Part shown: piece after piece, positions 33,998 to 43,507 of the stretch
How the letters are laid out: each line of letters begins with the position of its first letter
Position numbering within the stretch: position 1 is the stretch's first letter
Assembly: GCA_018665815.1 (NCBI GenBank)
Contig: JABJBP010000070.1
Coordinates: 1-64,000, forward strand
DNA: 64,000 nucleotides
Direction of reading: 5' to 3'
Origin: Rhodospirillaceae bacterium
GTDB taxonomy: Bacteria; Pseudomonadota; Alphaproteobacteria; Rhodospirillales; Casp-alpha2
Notes under the pieces: generated by a model
Databases searched by the model: none
What the model saw: only the letters and a program-made list of their open reading frames with translations
Told to the model about the DNA's origin: nothing
Position numbers and translations under genes: made by a program

Positions 33998-35656
33998 CTA
34001 ATAATTGATGCCATAATCAATACGCGCGCGGGTGTTACTGACCAAACCGTTTTCCATATCGGACAATATGGCTTCCGGAGCCCGGGCACCGGCATCCCCA
34101 TATCCCGCGCCGCCGGGTGTATGGATAATCAACCGTTCACCAGCCCGCACTATTTGAGTTCCCTTGCCACGCAGCGGCGCGCCCGATCCCAATTTGACGG
34201 ATCCCGCTTCGCCGTCACCGCCGCAGGCACGGCCGCGCGGTGGGTGATTGATCCGGTCAAAAGCCGCCAGTAACTCCAGATCGGCGCCAATCGCCGTCTC
34301 GACCTCGATCACTTGACCCAACCCACCGCGGTATGCACCCACACCGCCTGAATCGGTTCGATATTCCTTACGCCAAACGACAATCGGCGCGACGGTTTCG
34401 TTAATCTCAACGGGCGTGCCACGGACCCCCGAGGGAAAAGCCGTCGCCGACAAACCATCCTTGGTCGGGCGCGCACCGGTCCCGCCGTTGGTCACCGCGG
34501 TGATGCAGAAAATACTGGCATCGTTGCTGCCTCGGTCCGTGTCACCCCGAAAGGTCAAGTTCCAAAGACATCCCGCACCTTCGGCGGGTATGCGTTCGGG
34601 CACCGCTTGTGCCAGACACCCAAAAACCGTATCGGGTAACATTTGGCCAATGACATGGCGCGAACAGACGGCCGCCGGATAAGGCGCATTAAGGATCGTG
34701 CCTGCGGGCGCTCTCACCTTATAGGGCGCCAGCGATCCAGCATTATTCGGCACATCGGGCGAAACAATACACGCCAATCCGAAACAACTGTAGGCAATGG
34801 TATAAGCATGCGGCACGTTGACACCGAACCGCACTTGGGCGGACGTGCCGTCGTAATCAACGGAGATGCCCTCGTCATCAATGGTCAGCGCGACCACCAA
34901 TTCCAGCGGTTTATCGTAGCCGTCAATAGTCATTGCGTTGCGGTAAGTGCCCTTCGGCAGCTTACCGATTTCCGACATCACCGCCGCATAGGATTGCGCG
35001 CAAATATAATCCGCCAGGGTATCCAGGGTATCGAGGTCAAATTCCCGCATCATCTCAACCAAGCGCGTGCATCCGATATCATTGCACGCCGCCAGGGAGT
35101 AAACGTCGCCTTCGGTTTCCACCGGCTGGCGGGTGTTTTGGCGGATCATGGCCAACAATGTCTGATCCATGCGGCCCGCATCGGCGAGCTTCAACATGGG
35201 GATGTAAATGCCTTCCATGTGAATATCAGTACCGTCCGGCCCGGTGCCGATGCCGCCGATATCGGTGATATGTGCCGTACACGCCAGCAAGGCCACCAAT
35301 TCACCATCTTTGTAACACGGCGTTGTCAGGACAAAATCGTTGAGATGGCCGGTCCCCAGCCAGGGGTCGTTGGTGATGTAGATGTCGCCTTCGACCATGG
35401 TGTCGATGGGAAAATGATGAATGAAATGCTTTACCGCTTCGGCCATGGAATTTACATGGCCCGGTGTCCCGGTCACCGCCTGAGCCAGCATCCGCCCGCC
35501 GATATCGAAGACGCCGGCGGATAAATCACCACATTCCCTGACGATCGGACTAAACGCGGTGCGCAATAACGCTTGGGCTTGTTCCTCAACAACCGAAATC
35601 AAGCGGTTCCACATTATCTGCATATGAATGGTATCAAGTGCTTCGGTTTTTCTCAT
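33998..35656 (-). CDS. hyuB: Hydantoinase B / oxoprolinase C-terminal subunit
   Basis: A 552-residue HyuB-type subunit. The segment GDLSAGVFDIGGRMLAQAVTG, followed by FVLTTPCYKDGELVALLACTAHITDIGGIGTGP, is the family N-terminal core. The C-terminal half has AVPERIPAEGAGCLWNLTFRGD and GGVGAYRGGLGQVIEVE. With HyuA it forms an ATP-dependent hydantoinase / 5-oxoprolinase / acetophenone-carboxylase-like enzyme that opens cyclic amides or carboxylates ketones. Its start overlaps the HyuA stop by 4 bp. It is the last gene of the minus-strand run that begins with the acyl-CoA dehydrogenase. Confidence 0.9.
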   Translation of the reverse strand: MRKTEALDTIHMQIMWNRLISVVEEQAQALLRTAFSPIVRECGDLSAGVFDIGGRMLAQAVTGTPGHVNSMAEAVKHFIHHFPIDTMVEGDIYITNDPWLGTGHLNDFVLTTPCYKDGELVALLACTAHITDIGGIGTGPDGTDIHMEGIYIPMLKLADAGRMDQTLLAMIRQNTRQPVETEGDVYSLAACNDIGCTRLVEMMREFDLDTLDTLADYICAQSYAAVMSEIGKLPKGTYRNAMTIDGYDKPLELVVALTIDDEGISVDYDGTSAQVRFGVNVPHAYTIAYSCFGLACIVSPDVPNNAGSLAPYKVRAPAGTILNAPYPAAVCSRHVIGQMLPDTVFGCLAQAVPERIPAEGAGCLWNLTFRGDTDRGSNDASIFCITAVTNGGTGARPTKDGLSATAFPSGVRGTPVEINETVAPIVVWRKEYRTDSGGVGAYRGGLGQVIEVETAIGADLELLAAFDRINHPPRGRACGGDGEAGSVKLGSGAPLRGKGTQIVRAGERLIIHTPGGAGYGDAGARAPEAILSDMENGLVSNTRARIDYGINY

Positions 35657-37749
35657 GGCGAAGCCTCCTCATTGCGGTCAATGATGATATAACCGTTGTC
35701 GGCGATATGGGCGGAAAAGGCTGCGGGCACGAAAGTTGACGTGGCCTCTTCGGCGATCACCGCCGGCCCGGACACAGCCGCGCCGGGGCTCAAATCGGGG
35801 CGCCAAAACAACGGAATATCACGGACCTCGCCGCTTTCGGGCTCAAAAATCTGGCGGACACCCACGGCATCGCAGGCGTGGCGTTCTGCGGTCTCTACAA
35901 GGAGCTCGGGCGCGTTATCCGGCGTTGTCAGGGTTAGGCCCCAAGTCAAAACCTCGACCTCGGCATTGGGCAATGTGCGGGCATAGAGCCGGCTGTAGGC
36001 CGCATCAAAGGCATCTTGAAGAATTTGCCCCGCATCATCGCCAAGGGGCTCGGCCGGCAGGGCGACCGCGATTTCGTGGCCCTGGCCCAAGTAGCGCATA
36101 TAGGCCAGGCGCGACCCGATCAACCCTGAACCCGGTGCGCCGGCCCGCACGACCTCAAGGGCTTCGCTGTGCATATCGCGAAAAATCTCATTGACCATCT
36201 CAGCATCGAAATGCCTGAGACGCAGATTGCGGCTACGGACCACTTCGTAAGCGACGGGCGCGCGCAAGAAACCGACCGCCGAGCCGACACCCGCATCCGT
36301 CGGCACGATGATCCGGCTGACCGCGAGCTTTTCGGCGAAGCGCCCGGCATGCAACGGCGCGGAGCCGCCGAACGCGATAACGGTGTAGTCACTGGCCGCG
36401 CGGCCCTGTTCGACCGCATGAACACGGGCTGCATTGGCCATGGTTTCATCGACCATCTCCACAATCCCGAAGGCCGCCATATGACTGCTCAGCCCAAGTG
36501 GTCCGGCCACATCGTTGTTGATCGCCGCTTCCGCTCGGTCCGGCGCCAGGGGCACCTTGCCGGCCGCGAACCGTTGGGGATCAATACGTCCAAGATGAAT
36601 ATCGGCATCGGTGATGGTCGGGCGCTCCCCGCCCTGCCCATACGCCGCCGGTCCGGGATCCGATCCGGCGCTGTCGGGTCCGATGGTAATTCTTTGCATG
36701 GCATCGACCCGGGCGATGGACCCACCGCCGGCGCCGATCTCAACCATCTCAATCACCGGAATACGCAACGGCAGGCCGCTGCCCTTGCGAAATCGCGCTT
36801 GGCGGTCGACTTCAAACTCGCGGGCCTTTTGCGCCTGAAAATCGTCAATCAGGCAAATTTTTGCGGTCGTCCCGCCCATATCGAAGGAAATCACCTTTCG
36901 CAGGCCGAGCTCAGCGGCGATCCGCGTCGCTAAAATCGCCCCTCCGGCAGGCCCCGACTCGACCAATCTAATCGGCAACATCCGTGCCGTCTTCAGATCA
37001 GTCAGGCCGCCACCCGACGTCATCAGTAAAATCGGACACGCCGCCCCCAACGCCTTGAGGCGACTTTCAAGATTTTCCAAATATCGCGCCATCAGCGGTC
37101 GCACATAGGCATTGGCCGTCGCCGTCGTCAGTCGCTCATATTCACGGATTTCCGGACAAACTTCGGATGACAGGGAAACCGAAAGGCCGGGCCGGTGTTC
37201 GTTCAAGATATCGCGTACCCGGCGCTCATGGTCAGGATTCGCATAACTGTGCAGGAACCCGACAGTGACGCTATCGACTTCCATTTCATCAAGCTCGGGC
37301 AACAAATCCACAACCGCCGCTTCATCCAGAGGCTTCAAGACCTTGCCACTGACATCCACACGCTCGGGCACCGTCAATCGACGCTTGCGGGGCACCAAGG
37401 CCTCGGGTTTGTCGATAAACACGTCATACTGATTGAAACGGGTCTCATAGCCGATTTCGAGGACGTCGCGGAACCCTTCGGTCGTGATCAACGCAACCTT
37501 CGCTCCCTTGCGCTCAATGATCGCATTGGTCGCCAATGTGGTGCCGTGAAGGACAACGCTGACATCGCCGGCGTCGGCACCGGTTTCAGCCAATACGTCC
37601 TCGACACCGTTCAGCACTCCTTCTTCGGGCGCCGCCGGCGTGGTCAATACTTTTGCTGTGGCCGATCCGTTCGGCCCCTCTAAAACGACGTCGGTAAACG
37701 TCCCGCCGATATCAACAGCTAGCCTGAACAAGCCCGGTTTTTCGGCCAT
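35653..37749 (-). CDS. hyuA: Hydantoinase A / oxoprolinase ATPase subunit
   Basis: A 698-residue HyuA-type subunit with an ASKHA/actin-like ATPase. The N-terminal phosphate loop is FRLAVDIGGTFTDVVLEGP (residues ~8-26), then ISFDMGGTTAKICLIDDF, GAGGGSIARVDAMQRITIGP and AFGGSAPLHAGRFAEKLAVS. The length and all blocks are normal. The gene lies 6 bp after the DapA-like gene and overlaps hyuB by 4 bp, so these three are one transcript. The substrate is unknown: 5-oxoproline, hydantoins, N-methyl-hydantoin or ketones are possible. Confidence 0.92.
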   Translation of the reverse strand: MAEKPGLFRLAVDIGGTFTDVVLEGPNGSATAKVLTTPAAPEEGVLNGVEDVLAETGADAGDVSVVLHGTTLATNAIIERKGAKVALITTEGFRDVLEIGYETRFNQYDVFIDKPEALVPRKRRLTVPERVDVSGKVLKPLDEAAVVDLLPELDEMEVDSVTVGFLHSYANPDHERRVRDILNEHRPGLSVSLSSEVCPEIREYERLTTATANAYVRPLMARYLENLESRLKALGAACPILLMTSGGGLTDLKTARMLPIRLVESGPAGGAILATRIAAELGLRKVISFDMGGTTAKICLIDDFQAQKAREFEVDRQARFRKGSGLPLRIPVIEMVEIGAGGGSIARVDAMQRITIGPDSAGSDPGPAAYGQGGERPTITDADIHLGRIDPQRFAAGKVPLAPDRAEAAINNDVAGPLGLSSHMAAFGIVEMVDETMANAARVHAVEQGRAASDYTVIAFGGSAPLHAGRFAEKLAVSRIIVPTDAGVGSAVGFLRAPVAYEVVRSRNLRLRHFDAEMVNEIFRDMHSEALEVVRAGAPGSGLIGSRLAYMRYLGQGHEIAVALPAEPLGDDAGQILQDAFDAAYSRLYARTLPNAEVEVLTWGLTLTTPDNAPELLVETAERHACDAVGVRQIFEPESGEVRDIPLFWRPDLSPGAAVSGPAVIAEEATSTFVPAAFSAHIADNGYIIIDRNEEASP

Positions 37750-37754
37750 GGAAT

Positions 37755-38711
37755 TTATATCCCGTTTGGCACCGGCGCACCGGTGGCTTGAAGTTTGTCC
37801 TTTAGGCGGCCGAGCAAGCCATCCAATTCCGCCATGTCATCGGCGTCAAGACTTGGCCCCGGCGCCCGCGCCGCCGCACAAACCAGTGCACTCCGGCGAC
37901 GCAGGATTTCCTTGCGGATCGCCAGCCCCATGCCGATCTGCTGTTCATGCCGGACAATCGGTAGATAACAATCGAACAAATCCTCGCCCGCTTGTTCAAT
38001 ACCCGCGGCGTAGTTTTCATAGACATCAACCAACATGCCAGGAAAGGCGAAACCTGTCATCAACCCATCCGCGCCCCGTGCCAGTTCCTGCGGCACATAA
38101 AGCGCCCCGTTGCCGGTCAAAATACTGACCCGGCGGACGCCGTCGGTCTCCGGTGCACGCCGTATCCGCGTCAGTTTCCGGTGGCCAGGACAATCTTCGT
38201 GCTTAAACATGACGATACGCGGATGATCGGTGATCAACTGATTGACGTTGCCGACTGACATATGAACGGTCGTCGTCGGCGGATAATCCTGTAAACATAC
38301 CGGCGTATCGGCATCAATCTTGCCCATCACATTGTCGAAGTAACCCAGTACCTGCTCGTCGGTTTTCAGACCAGGCATGCCGGCGACCATGACACCCGCC
38401 GCGCCCGCATCCATGGATGCTTTCGACAACGCGGCGAGATTATCGATGCCTGGGTTACTGACGCCGACAATCACCGGCACACGGCCATCGATCCGTTTGA
38501 GATAACGCGCGAGAACGGCTGTCTGCTCGCTGTCGGTCAGCTTCGGCGCCTCGCCCATGATGCCCAGTACGGTCATCCCGTGGACGCCTTCGCCGATATA
38601 AAATTCAACAAGCCGGTCAATGGAGGGAAAATCTACCGCGCCGTTTTCGGCAAAGGGCGTCGCCGCGATAACATAAACCCCGCGCGCGTCTTCGGTTAGT
38701 CGTGTGCTCAT
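37755..38711 (-). CDS. DapA-family aldolase/lyase, unknown substrate
   Basis: A 318-residue TIM barrel of the dihydrodipicolinate synthase family, distinct from the one at 28.8 kb. The Schiff-base lysine is in RIVMFKHEDCPGHRKL and a tyrosine in VCLQDYPPTTTVH. The N-terminal GEAPKLTDSEQTAVL is the substrate loop. It carries a ~20-residue C-terminal extension. It lies between BadI and HyuA, spaced 14 and 5 bp, so it belongs to the same transcript. The substrate is probably a 2-oxo acid product of ring-opening, but that is inference. Confidence 0.82.
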   Translation of the reverse strand: MSTRLTEDARGVYVIAATPFAENGAVDFPSIDRLVEFYIGEGVHGMTVLGIMGEAPKLTDSEQTAVLARYLKRIDGRVPVIVGVSNPGIDNLAALSKASMDAGAAGVMVAGMPGLKTDEQVLGYFDNVMGKIDADTPVCLQDYPPTTTVHMSVGNVNQLITDHPRIVMFKHEDCPGHRKLTRIRRAPETDGVRRVSILTGNGALYVPQELARGADGLMTGFAFPGMLVDVYENYAAGIEQAGEDLFDCYLPIVRHEQQIGMGLAIRKEILRRRSALVCAAARAPGPSLDADDMAELDGLLGRLKDKLQATGAPVPNGI

Positions 38712-38725
38712 GGCCGTCCCGCCAC

Positions 38726-39508
38726 CTATTTCTTAAATTGCCGGAAATCCGGTTTGCGCTTCTCCAGGAAAGCTTTGACGCCTTCTTGGGATTCTTCGGT
38801 CTCATAGTACAACGCCAAGGCCTGCATCCCCATGGATGATATGCCGCGGTGATGTTCCGTCGCTGCGTTGAATGAACGTTTGGCGATAGAGATAGCGGTC
38901 GGGCTTTTCTCCATGATCTCAGCGCACCAACGCTCGACCTCGGCGTCCAGTTCCTCAGCCGGCACGACCGTGTTGATCAGCCCCATCTCCAAGGCTTCGC
39001 GGGCCGTATAGCGGCGGCACAGGCACCAAATTTCACGGGCCTTCTTTTCGCCCACCACTTGAGCCAGATAGGCCGTCCCGAAGCCGGGATCGACGGAGCC
39101 AACTTTTGGCCCGACCTGACCGAACTGGGCGGCTTCCGACGCAATGGTCATATCGCAGATAGCGGCCAATACATTGCCGCCACCGATGGCGTAGCCTTGA
39201 ACCTTGGCGATCACCGGTTTCGGCACATCGCGGATTAGGCTTTGCAATTCCTCCACGGGCAAGCCAATCGTACCGCGGCCGTCATAGGATCCTTCATGCG
39301 CCGATTGATCTCCGCCGGTGCAAAATGCGCGATCACCCGCGCCCGCCAGGACGATAACCCCGATGTCGTCATTCCAACCGGCTCGGTTTAGGGCGTGAAT
39401 TAGCTCTTCGCAAGTTTGGCCACGAAAAGCGTTCATCTTGTCGGGCCGATTGATGGTGATTGTCGCGGCGCCGGCTTTCTCGGCGTAAATGATGTCTTGG
39501 TAATCCAT
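38726..39508 (-). CDS. badI: 2-ketocyclohexanecarboxyl-CoA hydrolase (BadI-like crotonase)
   Basis: A 260-residue crotonase-fold enzyme. The signature DKMNAFRGQTCEELIHALNR, GAGDRAFCTGGDQSAHEGSY, DGRGTIGLPVEELQSLIRD, GYAIGGGNVLAAICDMTIAS and GQVGPKVGSVDPGFGTAYLA is nearly that of BadI from Rhodopseudomonas palustris, which opens the ring of 2-ketocyclohexanecarboxyl-CoA to pimeloyl-CoA; naphthoyl-CoA synthase MenB is the next relative. The start at ATG 39508 gives the 260-residue family length; an ATG at 39523 overlaps badH by 8 bp. It follows badH. Confidence 0.88.
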   Translation of the reverse strand: MDYQDIIYAEKAGAATITINRPDKMNAFRGQTCEELIHALNRAGWNDDIGVIVLAGAGDRAFCTGGDQSAHEGSYDGRGTIGLPVEELQSLIRDVPKPVIAKVQGYAIGGGNVLAAICDMTIASEAAQFGQVGPKVGSVDPGFGTAYLAQVVGEKKAREIWCLCRRYTAREALEMGLINTVVPAEELDAEVERWCAEIMEKSPTAISIAKRSFNAATEHHRGISSMGMQALALYYETEESQEGVKAFLEKRKPDFRQFKK

Positions 39509-39515
39509 TGTTCGT

Positions 39516-40283
39516 CTATCCATTCATGGTCAATCCGCCGGACACACTCAGCACCTGCCCGGTAATGTAAGCCGCATCATCGCTGGCCAGAAAAGCAATC
39601 GCACCGGGCAAATCGTCCGGTTGGCCCAATCGGCCCATGGGGACGGCGCGGCGGAAGGCGTCGGCCAATTTCTCGGGGTTCGCCGCTTCGGCCATGAAAC
39701 TGTCCAAGAGCGCGGTTTCCGTCGGCCCTGGGCATACCACGTTGAAGGTGATCCCTTGGCGGGCGTGCTCGCGGGCAAGGGTCTTTGATAACGCCACGAT
39801 GCCCCCCTTGCACGCCGCGTAGACGGCTTCTCCCGATGAGCCCACTCTAGCCGCATCGGAGGCTACGTTAACGACCCGCCCGTGGCCGCGTTCAACCATA
39901 CCCGGCAGGACCGCGTGATGGGTATTGAGCACACCGCGCAAGTTAATGGCGATAATTTTCTCCCAAAGTTCCGGGTCGGTCTTCAAGAACGGCCGAAAGA
40001 CATCCCAACCGGCGTTGTTGACCAGCACATGAATGGGGCCCAGCGCTTGGCCAGTCTTCATGACAGCCGCCTCGACCGTATCATAATTCGTAATATCACA
40101 ATCAATCGCCGACGCCGTGCCGCCGGCGTTGGAGATTTCCTGGGCAACGGCATCCGCCGCCGCCACGTCGATATCCCAAACGGCGACCATTGCCCCTTCA
40201 ACGCCAAATCGATGACATGTCGCAGCGCCGATGCCGTTGCCACCGCCGGTGACAATCACCACTTTGTCCTTCAGGCCTTGCAT
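39516..40283 (-). CDS. badH: 2-hydroxycyclohexanecarboxyl-CoA dehydrogenase (BadH-like SDR)
   Basis: A 255-residue short-chain dehydrogenase. The coenzyme motif is VVIVTGGGNGIGAATCHRFG (~residues 8-27) and the catalytic Tyr-Lys lies in SGEAVYAACKGGIVALSKT. C-terminal LGQPDDLPGAIAFLASDDAAYITGQVLSVSGG is standard SDR. The combination with badI directly downstream is the reason for the BadH call: it oxidises 2-hydroxycyclohexanecarboxyl-CoA to the keto form in cyclohexanecarboxylate degradation. Alone, the sequence would only say SDR. It lies 26 bp after the acyl-CoA dehydrogenase. Confidence 0.85.
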   Translation of the reverse strand: MQGLKDKVVIVTGGGNGIGAATCHRFGVEGAMVAVWDIDVAAADAVAQEISNAGGTASAIDCDITNYDTVEAAVMKTGQALGPIHVLVNNAGWDVFRPFLKTDPELWEKIIAINLRGVLNTHHAVLPGMVERGHGRVVNVASDAARVGSSGEAVYAACKGGIVALSKTLAREHARQGITFNVVCPGPTETALLDSFMAEAANPEKLADAFRRAVPMGRLGQPDDLPGAIAFLASDDAAYITGQVLSVSGGLTMNG

Positions 40284-40309
40284 CTCGATCTTCTCCTGAG
40301 CGCCCGCGG

Positions 40310-41470
40310 TTACATAGTATCGCGCATTTCGCGGATCATGTTCCGCGCGATCACCAGTTGTTGGATTTGTGTCGTCCCTTCGTAAATACGAAATAGTCGG
40401 GCGTCGCGGTACATGCGCTCAATACCATAGTCGGCAATATAGCCGTTGCCGCCATGGACCTGCACCGCGCGATCAACAACCCGGCCGACCATTTCAGACG
40501 CGAACATCTTGCAACATGCGGCCTGGGTCACAACGTCATCACCACGGTCGCGACACCGTGCCGCATCCAAGGTCATGCACCGTGCCGCATAGGCTTCGAC
40601 TTTCGAATCCGCTAGCATCGCCTGGACCAATTGGAATTCCGCAATCGGTTGGCCGAACTGTTTGCGCTCAATGGCATACGCCAAGGTCGTCTCAATGATC
40701 CGCTCGGCGAAGCCGGCGCAAACCGCCGCCAAATGCAACCGCCCCCGGTCCAACGTCTTCATGGCGGTCTTGAACCCGACGCCTTCCACGCTACCGATAA
40801 TATTCTCAGCAGGTACCCGGCAATCCTCAAAAATCACGTCCGAGATATGCGCGCCCTGCTGGCCCATTTTCTTTTCTGGCTTGCCGAAAGAAAGACCCGG
40901 CGTATCACGTCTGACAATAAACGCGCTAATCCCGCCGGCGCCTTTAATTTCAGTATTGGTGCGCGCCATCACCGTCAGGATGTCGGCCCGCGGCGCATTG
41001 GTGATGAAACGCTTGGTACCGTTCAACAGATAATCGCCACCGTCGGTGTGGGCCGTTGTTTTCAAGGACCCGGCGTCGGACCCGGCATCGGGCTCGGTCA
41101 GGGCGAAGGAGGTGACGTATTCACCGGACGCGATCTTGGGTAGGTACTCGCGCTTCTGAGCTTCCGTGCCGTCGATCACGATGCCTTGTGAGCCGATCCC
41201 GACGTTGGTACCGAAGGCCGAGCGAAAAGCCGGTGACGTCCGGCCCAACTCCAAACAAACAAGCGCTTCCTCTTCCATCGTCAATCCAAGGCCGCCGTAT
41301 TCTTCGGGGATCGACAAACCAAATAACCCCATGTCTTTCATCTCGGCAATAAGATCGTCGGGAACTTTGTCATCTTCGGCAACTTGATGTTCCAGCGGAA
41401 TGAGCCGCTCATCAACAAATCGCCGAACGGTCTCAATCAATTGGTTCAATGTTTCGGGATCTAGGGCCAT
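40310..41470 (-). CDS. Acyl-CoA dehydrogenase, probably cyclohexanecarboxyl-CoA type
   Basis: A 386-residue FAD-dependent acyl-CoA dehydrogenase. FALTEPDAGSDAGSLKTTA is the first signature, and QVHGGNGYIADYGIERMYRD plus LFRIYEGTTQIQQLVIARN is the second, with the catalytic base expected in the IYEGT segment. The start at ATG 41470 is supported by GGAGGACACG upstream; an in-frame open stretch of 56 codons before it is not family-like. With BadH/BadI after it, the likely job is desaturation of cyclohexanecarboxyl-CoA (AliB/BadJ type), with electrons going to the ETF encoded at 5.5-7.1 kb. The substrate is inferred from context. Confidence 0.85.
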   Translation of the reverse strand: MALDPETLNQLIETVRRFVDERLIPLEHQVAEDDKVPDDLIAEMKDMGLFGLSIPEEYGGLGLTMEEEALVCLELGRTSPAFRSAFGTNVGIGSQGIVIDGTEAQKREYLPKIASGEYVTSFALTEPDAGSDAGSLKTTAHTDGGDYLLNGTKRFITNAPRADILTVMARTNTEIKGAGGISAFIVRRDTPGLSFGKPEKKMGQQGAHISDVIFEDCRVPAENIIGSVEGVGFKTAMKTLDRGRLHLAAVCAGFAERIIETTLAYAIERKQFGQPIAEFQLVQAMLADSKVEAYAARCMTLDAARCRDRGDDVVTQAACCKMFASEMVGRVVDRAVQVHGGNGYIADYGIERMYRDARLFRIYEGTTQIQQLVIARNMIREMRDTM

Positions 41471-41691
41471 CGTGTCCTCCGGCGTTGGGACTATGGTTAT
41501 CGCATCGCGCCTGTGGCCGGACAAGCCTGACAGCCCTGGAATCCTGGGCATTTCGCTGTTCGAAACACGCCGATAGCTTCCGAGTTGGTATGTATATACT
41601 GCTGGCGAGGAGGCATTTTCATTGACCTTGCAATGCACATTTCAGATAATGTGACGAAGGCTATAGCAGCCGCTCGTCAGAGGAGGAATTC

Positions 41692-41997
41692 GTGGCAGAA
41701 GACGTACCCGAAGAATATTTCGCCGATCTTATTTCCAACGTGTCTCACGCCAACGGCGTATTCCGCCTGACCTTCGCGCAACAAGAAGTGGACAACACCG
41801 TCAGGCCGGTTGTCCGTGTGTTACTACCGGCCAATCAGCTGCAAAACGCGGTGCGCTCCATCACCGGGGCAGCGACCGAAATCAGGGAAAAAGTCCAAGC
41901 ACAGATGGACGAGCAGGCTGATGGTGTTGAGGCCGGTGACGATGCCATGGGCGAACCCGCCGCCGAAGACGCCAAAGAAACGAAAAAGAAAAAATAA
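41692..41997 (+). CDS. Small cytoplasmic protein, possibly DUF3467-like
   Basis: A 101-residue protein starting with GTG at 41692, supported by a perfect AGGAGG seven bases upstream. Residues ~8-55 (YFADLISNVSHANGVFRLTF .. PVVRVLLPANQLQNAVRSI) resemble the DUF3467 core, with an edge strand and a following helix. The C terminus is acidic then a lysine run (AKETKKKK). It converges on the secretion adaptor gene with 64 bp between ends. Its function is unknown; I am not sure it belongs to the secretion cassette. Confidence 0.6.
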   Translation: MAEDVPEEYFADLISNVSHANGVFRLTFAQQEVDNTVRPVVRVLLPANQLQNAVRSITGAATEIREKVQAQMDEQADGVEAGDDAMGEPAAEDAKETKKKK

Positions 41998-42061
41998 CTC
42001 ACAGCGCTTGATTGCGAGCGGTGCTCAGGCACCAATCCATCCGGTGTCAAACCGCCCGGCA

Positions 42062-43507
42062 TTATCGCTCTTGAACGGCGCTTCCCATGGCATATCGAAT
42101 GGGGTCAATGACATACTGCAGAACGGTTCGCTGGCCGGTATGAATACTGGCCATGACCTGCATGCCCGGAAACAGATTATATTTAACCTTGCCACGGGAA
42201 AAATACGCTTTGTCTGTCTCAATGCGGACCCGGTAAAACGGCTCACCCTCCGGTGATAGCAAGGTATCGGGGCTGACGGTCACGACCTTGCCGTCCAATC
42301 CGCCAAATCGCATGGCATCCGCAGACGCCAATTTGATAATCGCAACCTGCCCCGCCACCACATAGCCGATATCCTGGGTTGGCAATTTGGCTTCGACGAT
42401 CAACCGATCGCCGGCGGGGACAATATCGGCAATGGGGTCACCGGGGCGGACCACGCCGCCAATCGTAAAGACATGCAGCGTCTTGATGACGCCGTCGACA
42501 GGCGAGCGTACCAATGTCCGCTTCAGGCTGTCTTCAAACTTGCGGACGCGTTGGTTCAGCTCCCCAAAATTCAATCTCGCTTCGTCCAGGGCGTTTTGAT
42601 TTTCCTCATCGAACGCGTTTTGAATATTCGCCAGTTCCGCGCGCGCCTCGCTCAGGGCCGATTTAGCCCGCTCCAAAGACGCCCGGTCGGTCTCAACCCC
42701 GCCTTTCAGACGTCGAGATTCTTTCAGCAAATCGAGATGCTGGAATCGATTGGTCAGGGCATCCTTCATCAACTCCTCGCTGATCTTGATCTGTTCATTG
42801 ACCAGCTTCAGGCTTTGCCGACTGGAATTGATGCGCGTGCTGATTTCCTTGATCTCCTGGCCGCGCTGGGCCACGGCTTCGCGTTGGCGCTGAACTTCGC
42901 CACGATGGCGCCGGCGGCGCACATCAAATCGCGTGATCGCCTGCTTAACCAACAAGGGGTGGCTAATCATCAATTCCGGCGGAAAGGTCGGCTTGTCCTT
43001 GCCTTCCGTCAACGCCACCAGCCGGGACAGATCAACATTCAAGGAGCGCAATCGAACCTGCAACTCTGAGACGTCTGCATCGCTGGATGTGGGCTCGAGC
43101 TTCATCAAGGATTGGCCTTTGGTGACAGGGGTCCCTTCGCGGACGAAAATTTTCCGGACAATTCCACCTTCCAGATGCTGGATGGTTTTCACCTGGGTTG
43201 ACGGTATGACTTCGCCGGTGGCCATGCTGACGATATCCAATGTGCTCACAGATGACCAAATCCCGAAAGCCACAACCACAACACCGCAAAGAACGAAGGT
43301 CATATGTGCCGACAATGGGACCCGTTCTGACATGGGATCCGGTCCGACCTTGGGCGGCGGTGCGATCTCTTCAGTTTCCGGTGGTGTTTCCGGAGGCAAA
43401 GGCGCAGCGGCACCCGCAGTATCCGGCATCACGCCCTGCGGTCCTATTGGTGGCCCACCCGAGGGCGGCACAGCAGGTGGGCCCGGGGGAGGCATTGGCT
43501 GGTTCAT
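42062..43507 (-). CDS. HlyD-family type I secretion membrane fusion protein
   Basis: A 481-residue periplasmic adaptor. A proline-rich cytoplasmic leader (1-65, rich in P/G/A) is followed by one membrane helix (~70-90). The biotinyl-lipoyl part and coiled coils follow (LEGGIVRKIFVREGTPVTKGQ; SEARAELANIQNAFDEENQN), then the HlyD/PrtE C-terminal barrel (LVRSPVDGVIKTLHVFTIGG). It would link the inner-membrane ABC exporter to a TolC-like outer-membrane channel, not found in the window. Its start overlaps the exporter stop by 4 bp. The unusually long Pro-rich N terminus is worth noting. Confidence 0.9.
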   Translation of the reverse strand: MNQPMPPPGPPAVPPSGGPPIGPQGVMPDTAGAAAPLPPETPPETEEIAPPPKVGPDPMSERVPLSAHMTFVLCGVVVVAFGIWSSVSTLDIVSMATGEVIPSTQVKTIQHLEGGIVRKIFVREGTPVTKGQSLMKLEPTSSDADVSELQVRLRSLNVDLSRLVALTEGKDKPTFPPELMISHPLLVKQAITRFDVRRRRHRGEVQRQREAVAQRGQEIKEISTRINSSRQSLKLVNEQIKISEELMKDALTNRFQHLDLLKESRRLKGGVETDRASLERAKSALSEARAELANIQNAFDEENQNALDEARLNFGELNQRVRKFEDSLKRTLVRSPVDGVIKTLHVFTIGGVVRPGDPIADIVPAGDRLIVEAKLPTQDIGYVVAGQVAIIKLASADAMRFGGLDGKVVTVSPDTLLSPEGEPFYRVRIETDKAYFSRGKVKYNLFPGMQVMASIHTGQRTVLQYVIDPIRYAMGSAVQER

